A program made the position numbers and the translations under genes. Below, piece by piece: positions 12,001-24,000 of a stretch of 64,000 nucleotides of DNA; the stretch's first letter is position 1; each line of letters starts with the position of its first letter. The DNA lies in the NCBI GenBank assembly GCA_021018995.1, contig CM037585.1:129700791-129764790 (forward strand). The letters are read 5' to 3'. The notes under the pieces were generated by a model. That model searched no databases and had not been told where the DNA came from. It saw nothing but the letters and a program-made list of their open reading frames with translations. The stretch is from Chloranthus sessilifolius (Eukaryota; Streptophyta; Magnoliopsida; Chloranthales; Chloranthaceae).

Positions 12001-15000
12001 TGGATCAATGCACCTATGGTCATTATAAAAGGCATGGCGCATGCCTCTGAGAAGAAATGTGAGGGGTGTCCCCTCCACCTATCAACCGACTATCAGTATG
12101 CACGTGATTTCCCGACTTTTGGAGTCGAAACGGTAAGGGAGGATTTAGGATTCGGAGGACGAGTTGTTCCTCATCGACAACGTCGTCCCCATACCTCGCC
12201 AGACGGAGGCGAAATCTTAAAGCCTCCAAACCAACGTCGAAGAAGAGAGACCGGCAGGTCTCCAGATCAGCCACCCATCAAACACCGGCAGGACCGTCTA
12301 CTTCATCCACCACAGTTCCGCAGCCCATACCCACTACTGACACGGGCATGATGCGAGAGATCCTTCAGCAAGGAAGGGATATTAGGTTGCATCAGAGGTT
12401 CCAAGAAGCGCTACTTATCGACCTCATGGGCCATGCGTACCCGCAAACCTACATGCAGCGCGTTGGTGCCATGAGGGATTCTATATTTGGAGCATCTGCC
12501 TCCGGACCGGCTACGAGGAGCGCCACGAAGTCTGGTACATCATGGGCGACGGCGATTTAGCGACAACGACGGCAGCGCACGATGACTACGAAGAGGAAGA
12601 AGATTAGGAAATAGTAAATATTCGAACACCTGGCATGTAATATTTGGAAAACTTGATATGGATGTTAAATTTCTTTTGTGATTAAAACTATCGTGGCATG
12701 AATGGCACAAGTTTTGGTTTGGGTAGATGATAAAGATGTGTGGAATCAGTATCGATGATATTTTTATGAAATTGTTTTGTTTTTGTTGTATGAAAATTGT
12801 GGGTATGACCAACACTGATAGCTGCAAATGCGGCTACATAGTTAAATTCCTGATTGTTATGCAAGTCAAATAACAAAAGTGGTACCGAGTTAAGAAAATA
12901 ATATCGATTTTCGAGGGCGAAAATCTTATAAGTTGGGGTGATTGTCACAACCCAGATTTTTGAGATCTGTGCATGGCACACTTCGTTGCACATAGGTATA
13001 TGCGTTTCACAAAGGGACCAAAACACCCAAATACTTAAAGTGTGTACATGGGAAACACACTAGTATATCCCAATTGTGATAAATATAAAAGTGAAGAAGA
13101 GAGAAGAGGAGTCCTTACGTAAAACTATTCTAACCTAAATAGAGAGGAGGAGACTATAGAGAAAAAGAAAGGGAAGAAAGGAGCCTGGGAGAACTAGGGT
13201 TGCAGAAACTTGGCTCGGCAAGGAGATCGAGGTAATGACGGAGGACGAACCAGGAGACCGGATAGCCTAGTTGGTTTACAAATCTTAAATCGAACTGTCG
13301 TGTTTCATCGCCGAGGTCGTTAAAAAAAACATATAGATGCCTAGGAATGTTTTAAATAGTAGGAAGGATGTTGGCTGTATGTTGCTTTATATAAGATTAA
13401 GGTAAAATGAAGGATGGAAGCATGATCTCGATCTGATCATGGACAAAAATCGGTGTTTCTCGCTTGAGCGGTCTAAAGAGGCTCGCTCGAGCGAGGATGA
13501 ACATAGAAAAGAGAGACTCTGGGCTCGCTCGAGCGGTCCCTGAAACTAAAGGGAGGCTCGCTCGAGCGAGGGTCCACATCAAAAATTTAAAAGCTCGATT
13601 TAACCGCTCGAGCGATCTCGTTTGACCGCTCGAGCGAGGTCAAGTGACCGCTCGAGCGAGGGCTAATGACCGCGCGAGCGAGGTCTGGTGACCACTCAAA
13701 TATTGGTTTTTCTAAGGAGAGGAACTCGGGTGTCCTACACCCCAAATGACCTTAAACCATCCTAAAGTAAATTCTCTTTTAATGTAGGTTGATGCATTAT
13801 AACCGCTAAGGACAAGCATGCTTTGAGATTGTTGAGGTAGGGAGTATTCTTGAAACATGTGCATTATTCTGGGAACTCATATGCGTAGTAAAGTCTATTT
13901 AAATAGTAGTATATACTATAAACTCTCATGATAAGTGTGTGTGTGTGTAAAGTGTGAAGAATCCTGAGGTCCCCAGGGGACGAAATATAATGTGGTTAAA
14001 TCAGAGAAAGTTGAAATAGAAGTATGGGGCATCCCAGGGATGCGTAAGAAACTAAATAGAGAAACAGAAACAATGTGATAAGGCCTAATGTAATATATCT
14101 AGCACATTCACGGTGAACAACTATATGTAAAGCACATTGATATTTTTATTATTTAAGGTTGATCAGAATACCCCACCGACGTATGGGATACCCACGATGA
14201 CTCGGCAGATATCCGTGACCGCATCGGCCAATCCAGATAGATGTAACACATCCTGTGGATGTAGATTGAGAATAGACCTAGCCTATGAGAAAGGGGCTCA
14301 AGATTCTGTGGGATACACATAATAACCTGTCTAGTTAGACGATGGCGTGGTATTCCATCGGGGCTCGATGCTATAGTGCTCGAGGATTACGGTTAAGATT
14401 TAAGTGATTAGGCCAAGTTCACAAATAAATTCTTAAAGAGATTAAGCGAAGCTGTTAAGATTGGTTGGGGAGTCATTGAATTACTTTTATCCTTCAAATT
14501 GTTGTACATAAATATTTCTTGAGAATTTATGTTGTTGGTACTAACATATGTGGAGATAATCTATATGTTCTTTTGTTTTCCCTCACGGAGACTAGGATGT
14601 AGCTCACCCCTTAGACTATACGTCATGGTCAAGGACTAACGCAATGCAAGGACTTGGTGAAGTAAAGTGTCTGTCCCCACGGAAGAGTCAGAACCTCCTC
14701 CTGAGGAATTCTTCTAGGAAACCAGCATACTTTGATAGTGAGAGAGAGAGTATCGCATGTATGGCTCGGTATATCGAGCCTTTTCATTTGAATGTTTTAA
14801 ATACTGTCACTTGGTAGACCACCTAGGAGGAATGAGTATCATCAAACTTTCGGGTATGTCCTTATGTCCATGAATTGGCATGGAACAAGAACAGCCCGGT
14901 AGGATTAATTAACTTATAAGTTCTTATTGTTTGCTTAGGGTATTCGCATGTGCTTCAATCACCGTTTGACTGTATATATATAATGAGGAGTAATGATATG

Positions 15001-18000
15001 AATGTAAGGCACGGCCCTGAAGGTCGTGCTGATGGCACGGATTTCGGGATGCCGAAATTCGGGCTGTCACAGAGCATGTAGTCGATGGCCTCCCAACTGA
15101 CCCGGTCATAAGCTTTTTCCATATCCACCTTCCAAACTGCCGCCGGGCTTCGCTGAATGTGTGCGGAATGAATAGTCTCGTTCGCTACGGCAACCAGATC
15201 CACCAACTGTCTTCCCCTCACAAAAGCCCCCTGATTCCCCAAGATAAGGGTGGCCATCAAAGGTTTAAACCTATCGGCAAGCACTCTAGCCATGATCCTA
15301 TAGGTGCAGTTTGTCAAGCTGATGGGTCGAAAATCTGAGATGTCATCAGCACCGTCACGCTTTGGGATAAATGAAATAAAGGTGGATCCAAGCACCCTCT
15401 CGATGAATCCATCAGCGTGAAAGTCCCCCATAACCTCCATCAGATCAGCCTTGATGAGCACCCAGAAAGTCTGAAAGAATTCCATAGTGAACCCGTCCGG
15501 CCCGGGTGCTTTGTTCCGTCCCCCAGATCTGACAGCATACCAGACTTCCTCCTCCGTAAATTCCTGTTCCAGCATCTCCCTTTCCGCCACCGAAATAGTT
15601 TCAAAAGACACCCCCTCCAGCTGTGGACGCGAGAACCCATCATCCGTATACAAGGATTTATAAAACTCCACCACTTTCTCCCGAACCTGATCATCCTCAA
15701 CCGCCCACGACAATTCTCCCCAGGAACTTAGACTGAAACTTCGCATTCGCCACAATATGGAAGTACTTTGTGTTCGCATCCCCCTCCCTTAGCCACTTAA
15801 CTTTTGCTTTTTGCATCCAGCTGACTTGCTATGATCTACAAACGTTGTCAAAATTGATCTTTATCCCCAGCCGCTCGTCCCTTTCCTCCCCATTTCAATC
15901 CCTCTCTTCTTCCAGGTCATCGAAGGCCTTGAACCTGCTCAGCAGATTTTCCTTCCGGGCCTGCACCCTCCCAAACACCGTCCGGTTCCATTCCTTAATC
16001 TTCCCCTTCAAATGACGCATCTTGGAGACAAATCGGTTGGCGGCAGTTCCCGCATAGCTCCTCTCTTGCCACCACCCCGTTACATTCTCACGAAACGATT
16101 CCTCCAACAACCACATGTTTTCAAACTGAAACGGGACCTGCCCCCTCCCTCTTGAATCACACGTGCAAAGCAAAGGACGATGGTCGGATACCGGCCGAGC
16201 AAGTGCTTCCACCCTTGCTCCCGGGAACATATCAAGCCACCCCACCGAAACGAGAAACCGGTCCAGTCTAGATAACGATGGGTTATCTTGCAGATTTGAC
16301 CAGGTGAATCGAGCCCCCGAGAGCGGGGCATCCATCAGCCCCCAGTCCGAAATGAAGGAGTTAAACTCCCGCATCACTCTCGCATTCGGCGTACGACCCT
16401 TCTTCTCAGACTCCCACCTAACCGCATTGAAATCCCCCCCAAGGCAGATCAGATAGTTCCATCGACCCGCCAAAGCTGCCAATTCAAACTAGAAATCACC
16501 ACGTTCATGATCGACCAATGGCCCATAGATGCCTGCAAAAACCCACCTAGACACCAACTCCTTATTTCGCAATACAACCAAGACCGAGAACAGTCCCACC
16601 TCTTCGTCCTCTTTATCAAAAATGCCCGCTTTCCAAGCGACCAAAATGCCTCCAAAGGCACCAACCGAGTCCGCCCCAACCCAGTCCCACCTAGGATGGA
16701 GCTAACCTTCCTTTGGTCGCAACAGCCCCACTTCGTCTCCTGTAGTGTTATCACCATTGGCTTAGACGCCGCAATGACCTGTTTAACCCCAGCCCGTTTA
16801 GACCAGTTACGTATCCCTCTGACATTCCATGTAAGCATCTTCATGATCAAAATCAGCGTAGCCCGCCCATCCGGTCCCCACTTACTAACCCCCCACCCTT
16901 CTCCCATCCGATATCTCCCATTGCAATCGTGCGAGTTCTTTTGAACCACCCCGCCGCTTCCTTCTGGCTACCTGTCGATTCGAGACAACTGATCCAAAAA
17001 CCGCCCGTAACTCCTCGTGCGATCCACCAAACGTCTTCCCGAGATTTCGTCCGATGTCAATTAGTCTATCAACTTCCAGGTCATCCCCCATAGGCATATC
17101 ATCATCATCAGCCACAGAGTCCACTTGAGGGTCCAACAGCTGCAATCGCAAGCCCCTGTGGTGCTCACCATCCGTAGTTTCATCAACAAAGCTGTCCCCA
17201 TCTTGATCAGACGACTCAAGAGAGCCAGAGTGATCAGTTGTGGATCCCTTCGTCGCCGGATTCTCTGGAGGACACCCTCTCCGTCACAGCTTGATCCTCC
17301 CCTGCAAGTGTTCCCACGGATCAACCCAGCTTGAAATTGTAAAGTGGAAAGCGGATCTTGGCCCAGCCGGCCCCATAGGTCCAATAGCCCGACCCGTGTA
17401 CCAACCAGATTTGGGACCCCTTCAAAATTCAAACCCAGGCCCAGACAGATAAAGGAAAATCACTATCTGAATAGGCTGTGAGTTGCTTACAGCCTCCTTT
17501 CTTGTAGAAAATCCCCAGACCAGTCGTTCCCTTCAAATATCTAAGCAATCTTTTCGTTGCCAACCAGTGTTGCTCTGTAGGACACGACATGAACCTGCTG
17601 ATAAGACTCACACCATACATCAAATCAGGTCTGGTTACAGTTAAGTACATAAGACTGCCAACCACCTGTTTAAACACACTTGCATCAACCTTAGCTCCCT
17701 TTTCGTCCTTTGACAATTTGAAACCTGGAACTATGGGGTTTTTCACCAAGTTGCTGTTGTTCATGCCAAATCTTTCTAAAACTTCATGAGCATACTTTCT
17801 TTGACTCACATAAATCCCATCAGAATTTTGTAGTACTTCAACCCCCAGAAAATATCTCATTTTTCCCAAGTCAGGCATGTCAAATTCTAACATCATTGAC
17901 TTCTTAAACTCTTTACACATGTTCATGTCATTCTCAGTAAAGATTAAATCATCAACATAAAGACTGACAATTAAGAGCTTACCTCCTTCCTTCGACTTTG

Positions 18001-21000
18001 TGAATAGCGTGTGTTTACAATAACACTTTTCGAAGCCTTCTTTTGCAAAATAAGCTTCAATTTTGCTGTACCAAGCTTGTGGAGCTTGTTTGAGGCCATA
18101 CAGCGCCTTATTCAGCTTATAAACCTTGTGTTCCTTGCCCTTCTTCTCATATCCCTGAGGCTGTTGGACAAACACTTCCTCACTAAGCTCACCATGCAGA
18201 AATGCGCTCTTCACATCAAGCTGAAAAATGCTCCAACCTTGTTGAGCTGCTAGGGAAATTACCAAGCGTATGGTATCTAGTCTTGCAACTGGAGCATAAA
18301 CTTCTGTGTAATCAATCCCATATTGTTGTGCATATCCCTTTGTCACAAGTCTAGCCTTGCACTTGTCTATCTCACCACTTTCATTGAGTTTTGTTTTAAA
18401 AACCCATTTAACTCCAATGGCCTTCACTCCTTCAGGTAGGATGGTCAGATCCCATGTTTTATTACGCTCAATAGCCTCAATCTCTACATTCATGGCGTCT
18501 CTCCATTTCTTGCTCTTCACAGATTCCTCGAAAGTAATGGAATGAGTTTCTGTGACAATCATCATGGCACTCAAGTCTTCTTTTGACAAACCCTCTCCGG
18601 TTTCATAGTCTTGCATCCAAAATGGAGCTCGTCTTACCCTCCCTTCAATTGGACCTGAGGAATTCCCATCATGTGACTCACTGGAAGGTGAGTTGGTGCT
18701 GGAAGGTGAGCTGGTGCCACTTGAACCAGCTCCATTTGTGCCATTTGAGCCAACATCTTCATTCTCGTTAACTTCTGCTCCAAGTTCCCCTTCATTCTCA
18801 GCTTTATCATCTTCTTTTTCACTATCACTCCACTCTAGCATATCCAAAGCCTTTTCTTCCCTGCTCATGTCCCGATTCCAGCCCTTGTTCTCCTCAAAAA
18901 CAACGTCCCTGCTGACAATTATTTTCTTAGAGACCGGATCAAACAATCTATAAGCTTTCGATTCATCGCTAACTCCCAATAAAACACATTGAATGCTTTT
19001 GTCATCCAACTTGATTCTTTTCTGGTCTGGTACGTGCACATGGGCCAAGCACCCAAAAACTTTGAAATACTCTATTGTAGGCTTCATATCACTCCATGCT
19101 TCCTCTGGAGTTCTATTTTGCACAGCTAAAGTAGGGCACCTGTTGAGGACATGCACACACCATCTCACAGCTTCTGGCCAGAAAGCCTTTGGAACCTGCT
19201 TCTCAGTGAGCATACAACGCACCAAATTCATCACAGTCCTATTCGTTCTCTCAGCAACTCCGTTTTGCTGAGGAGTATAGGCTGTGGTTAATTGCCTGGT
19301 TATGCCATGTGCCTTACAAAATTCTCCAAACTCATTTGAGGTGAACTCACCACCTCTGCCAGTTCTCAAACATTTAAGGTAGGCACCTGTTTCCTTTTCA
19401 ACGCAAGCCTTATAACTTCTAAACATGGTAAGAGCCTCTGAATTATCATGCAAAAAATAAATCCAAGTTTTACGACTAAAGTCATTGATAAAACTCAAGA
19501 AATACCTCTTGTTGCTGTTTGATGCAGGCTTAATAGGGCCACATATATCGGCATGTACCAGTTTCAGCTTCTGTGACTCCCTCCATAGACTTCTTTTTGG
19601 AATGGATTCCCTGTGCTGCTTTCCAACCAAACACTTTGTGCATAACTTTGCAGGAGTTATAAAAGAAGGCAAACCACTGACCATCTTTTTGTATTGAAGG
19701 GTTCTCAACCCTTTAAAGCTTAAGTGTCCGAATCTGCAGTGCCATAAATAACTCTCATCTTCTGTCACAATTTGAAAACAAGTAGTAGCTTTAGGCATCA
19801 TTGCTGTGAGCACAACAAACATCCTGTTCGCACTCATCCCGGACTGAATGATTAGACCCTTACTAGGATGATAAACTTTGCACTCCCCATGTTGAATCAG
19901 AATTGCCACACCTTTTTCTTGAAGCTGCCCCATACTTAACAGGTTATTTTTCAACTCAGGAATGTAATAGACTTCAGAAATTACCTGAGTGATTCCATTC
20001 ACTTGCATTCGAACGTTTCCTTTCCCCACCACAGCCATCCTTGAGTTGTTGCCTAGTTTCACAGTTTGCCTGAATTGAACATCCAAATCCGAGAACCATT
20101 CTTTATTCCCACTCATATGATTACTACATCCTCAATCGAGGAACCAAATCTCTTCTCTCTTAGCATGGTTAAGTTCTGAATAAGACATTAATAGCAGCTC
20201 TTCTCCTTCATCTAGTTCTGCATAGTTGGTTCCCTTCTCCCAACTGGGACACTCATACTTTAAGTGTCCTAATTTGTGACACTTAAAGCACTCGATAGTG
20301 GCCTTGTTGAAAGGTTGCCTGCCACGACCTCTTCCTCTTCCTCTGAATGTCCCTTGACCTCGTCCTCTGCTAGTATTGTCTTCATGGGTGACTTTGAGAG
20401 CCTGTTCCTCTCCTCGATTGCCATTCATTCTTTGTTCATGGACCAGCAAACTGCTCTGTAGCTCGTCAATGGTTAGTGTGTTCAAGTCATTGGACTCTTC
20501 AATGGAGCAAACCACATAATCAAAATTTGAAGTCATGGACCTCAAAACTTTCTCATTGATGATGGTTTGGCTCATTGTCTCACCATGAGCCTTCATTTTG
20601 TTGGCTATAGTAAGAGTACGAGCAAAGAAATTATCAACAGTCTCTCCCTCCTTCATGTGGAGAGTCTCAAAGTCCCTCCGAAATGCTTGCAACTGTGCCC
20701 TCTTCACCTTGGTAGAGCCTTGGTATTTTTGTTTCATGGAGTCCCAAATACTCTTTGATGTGTCTCTGTCAAGTATAGTCTCCATGATATTCCGGTCTAT
20801 AGCTTGAAAAAGGTAATTCTTTACCTTTAAGTCCTTCAGCTTCTGCCCCTCGATCAATTTATGCTTGTGCTTGTTATGTTGCCTTACTGTAGAGACAGAT
20901 CAGTAAGCAATACGTAACCGAACGTTCTCTATGAGATCCCAATATTCCTTGGAATGGAGAAAGTTCTCCATCAGCATCGCCCAATGATCGTAATGTCCGT

Positions 21001-24000
21001 CAAATTTGGGAATGGCCGGCTGCACAAAACCACTGCTACTGCTCTCCGCCATTCTGCTTGACTCCCTTACTCTGAAAGGAAACTGCGGTTTCTTTCCACA
21101 CACACTCACACTCACAATCAGGCCCCCTGTGATGGAGCTCTGATACCAATTGTTGAGAACACTGAGAAGAACCTATAACACAACCTTGAATGAAAAGTTC
21201 TATCTATTTTATTGATAACAAACTGCAGACTTATAAAGCCTTTTACAAAGGGATAAAGTCAAAATAACAGCCCACGTCTGCAACACCCTAAAACGTGGTA
21301 ACAGACTAACAAAAATAACTAGTCCCTACAGAATAGGACTTATTAACAGACTGATTAACTAAAAGATCTGAATAATAAACTGTTAACTCTAACAGTCTTA
21401 TCAGGTACTGCTATTCAACTTTTTGAGTTTTATTTTTATTTTATTTTTTATTTTGTTAATCGGGGCAAAGCTATAATTTCCTTAAACAAAATGAATTACA
21501 GCAGATTAAAGTAAGACAACAATGATACAAATTAAGAAAGGAAAAAGTGAGAGGCGAAATTATGCGCTGGAGGTCTAGTCCCGTAAGATAGAAAGCCGGA
21601 CATATGCTCGCACCCAAAAAACCCAATCCCGTGAGGATGTCTCTAAGGTAGTTGTATCTGCTCCCACTCTCGTAGAATCTCCTCAAGTATTGGTAGGGAA
21701 ATTCAAAGGATGCCCAAGTATTGTTGTGACCATAAGTTCAGTTGATGGTGAAGAGAAGATTGTCATGGGTAAATTCATGAACCAATTCTTTATGCCAAAG
21801 TGAAGATCAAGTTGTCATTTGACAATAATGAAACAGATTGCAAGCATGCTATCAAAACTCGGCCGATACCGATATGTATTGATTTTGTTGAGAACCGATA
21901 CCGATACCACCCTGATACAGGTATCAAGGTGGTATCGGTATCAGGATCAGTATCGAACTGGTACTGGTCATTTTCGGTTGATACTGTCTCAGTATACGTC
22001 AATACTGACAGATACAAAAATGTTTTTTTCTATTATTTTTGTTACTTTTTTGTCAAAAAATTGATCCTTCTCACTATTGGTCGATACTGAATTACTGATA
22101 CCTTCATCATAAGCCAACCGTAAACATGACTGATAGGAGATGAGAGTGCATCTTTAACTGCCTTTGCATAGACCTCATTTTTTCCTCAACCTGACGTTCT
22201 TCTACACAACATGGGAAAAATCAGAGTACAACTATAAGATGAGGTTTATTGAATGCTTGAAGTGGATGGTGACAACAAGATAGCATCTCTTTGAATTTGG
22301 AGAGGAGCTTTCGTAAAAGATAGCATCATTTTTTTTAATCAATAAAAAAGGATTACTATATAAATAACACTCAAAAGGATACAGAAAGAAAGGGTATAAG
22401 TGAAGTACATAGAAGTTAGAACACCCCAGTCACCCCACAAAGACTGCAGAAAAGCATACACCCAATTCCAAACCGCAGACTCAGAAAATCCTCCTTTACC
22501 CCCTAGCCAACTTGCTTGTAACTCATCACAACTTTTCACTACAGATTGAGGTGCAACCATCGCATACTCAGCAACATGATCCTTAGTTGTAGCTTTCAAA
22601 GAGCGGTTTGTTCCCTTGATTATTATATCCTTTTTTCTAACCATATGCTACCCCCTCCAAAAAAAAACCAGACATTAAAACGTGCTTTCTAAGATATTGG
22701 CATTAAATTTCTTGAGTTGTGGGATTCTTATAACATGAATACTCCTTGAGGTGTGATGATTTGCTGTGCTTCTTAGGCCTCACATGCAATTCATCTAGTT
22801 ACCGAGTAGTTTAAGTTATGCAAACTCAAAAAAATTCTTAGTTATACCATCATTATTTGTAGATTTCTAAAAATCTTGTATTCTTTATTGGCTAATATTT
22901 TCTTAATATAAGATAAACTTTGCGCATTATTTGTTTGATTTTTCATTCTCAAAGGAGGTTCCTGTTAACAAAGACCTCAGAATTTGGGCCATTATCTTAA
23001 TCTGTAATTAGTAATGCAGGCTAACCAATTTTTAATGATTCTCCAAAAAATTCATGGAGAATCTAACCTATTTAGAAACACGTATGGATGAGAATTACTA
23101 GTTCTGTTTATGCTTGATGAATTTCTCAACTATTGTTTTCAAGGGTATAATGATTCTTGTTTCTTACATGATACTTTCTATAACATGCCAGTAACTTGAT
23201 TGATAAAAATTTGTGGCCTGAACTGTTTGCCTGTTGATGATAGCTCTAATATACTTTAGATTGCAGGATATCAAAAACGGCAGTCCAAGAATACGAAACG
23301 CAAAACCAGGCAGGCAAAAGCACTTGAGAATGCGAAGAAGGCTCCCAGAACTTTCATGGAGCTGTTACATGAGGTATTGAAAGTGTATATTGTACTTGTT
23401 TAAGCTTTAAATTCTCGTTAGTAGATCAGGATCGAAACCTTAAATATCTCTTGCCAGATTGAAACACTATTTTAGGATTTTAGTGTGTTGGTCCTCCATT
23501 AGTAGGGTTTAAAATCTCTGGTTCAGAGGACATTCCAACCACTCCAAGAAGTGTTGTATCATCTGATATGGTTTGTATCAGAAAATGCAACGCGGAAATC
23601 TTGTAATTGAACATATTTGAATGAAGTTAGGTGCGTTTGGCAACTGCCATTTGACGGGTGGTTTTATTTTTTGTTTTGATCGGTAAAGGCAAAATTCATT
23701 CAAGAGCCAGAGAGGGGCTAGAAAAATACAAGGAAGAAACAAAACTGACCAACACAAGAAAACAAAGGTAAACAACAAAAACAAACCTCCCCTCTAGAAA
23801 GGAAAACCAGTAGAAAAGCATCCTAGCTAACGAAAGTCAAATAGCTCAAGGGATTCACCAATCCCATTCTTATCAAGTCTGACCCAGAGGCACATCAGGT
23901 CCAAAATCCCCTTCAGGATGAGCCCCACCAGTTGGCGCCTCCTTCGGAAAATATGGGCGTTCCTCTCTAGCCAAATGCTCCACAAAACTGCAAAGAAACC

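Larger units (their letters stand above)
3696..15071 (+). mobile_element. Chromodomain Ty3/gypsy retrotransposon with an extra 3' ORF
   Basis: LTRs of 2.1-2.2 kb begin TGTCACAACCC; the right one ends CTGTCACA. The 5-bp duplication GAGCA flanks it (3691-3695 and 15072-15076). Order on the plus strand: LTR, PBS, gag with zinc knuckle, protease/RT/RNase H remnants, integrase, chromodomain, a promoter-like palindrome region, an extra ORF, polypurine tract, LTR. The polyprotein C-terminus resembles the Tekay/Del group of plant chromoviruses, which is an inference from motif memory. It is inserted in the LINE reverse transcriptase. The pol frame is broken many times (see the finding on LTR indels for a possible technical reason). 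Confidence 0.93.
1721..17456 (-). mobile_element. L1-type LINE, 5'-truncated, split by a gypsy element
   Basis: Two pieces on the minus strand (15072-about 17456 and 1721-3695) give about 4.4 kb. In order they show the C-terminal end of an ORF1-like region, an endonuclease, a reverse transcriptase and a zinc-binding RT C-terminal domain, then a 3' tail. The T run at 1721 is the short A tail. The target is the copia RNase H region; AAAAT flanks both ends (1716-1720 and 17456-17460). The internal break falls at the gypsy element with its GAGCA duplication. Frameshifts and stops show it is dead. Confidence 0.9.
977..21403 (-). mobile_element. Ty1/copia LTR retrotransposon, interrupted by a LINE
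   Basis: LTRs at 977-1231 and 21151-21403 begin TGTTGAGAAC and end CTTATCA. The element is flanked by the 5-bp duplication GGTAC (972-976 and 21404-21408). On the minus strand the order is 5' LTR, PBS, gag, protease, integrase, RT, RNase H, polypurine tract, 3' LTR, which is the copia order. Without the insertion it measures about 4.7 kb, normal for copia. The LTRs differ by three substitutions and one 2-bp indel (about 1.2%), so insertion was fairly recent. It sits antisense to SWC6 in its intron. It is non-functional: in-frame stops in gag, at the protease site and in RNase H, plus a lost integrase Asp. Confidence 0.95.
21409..23266 (+). other. SWC6 intron, part after the copia insertion
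   Basis: No gene. Contains two LINE-tail-like pieces and one dispersed CGATA-rich repeat, listed separately. The last 500 bp before the acceptor are AT-rich without recognised features. Confidence 0.6.

Noticed and set aside
15417-15731. Plus-strand ORFs across 15417-17452 and 18011-20807
   Set aside because: They are reverse-frame shadows of the LINE and copia proteins.
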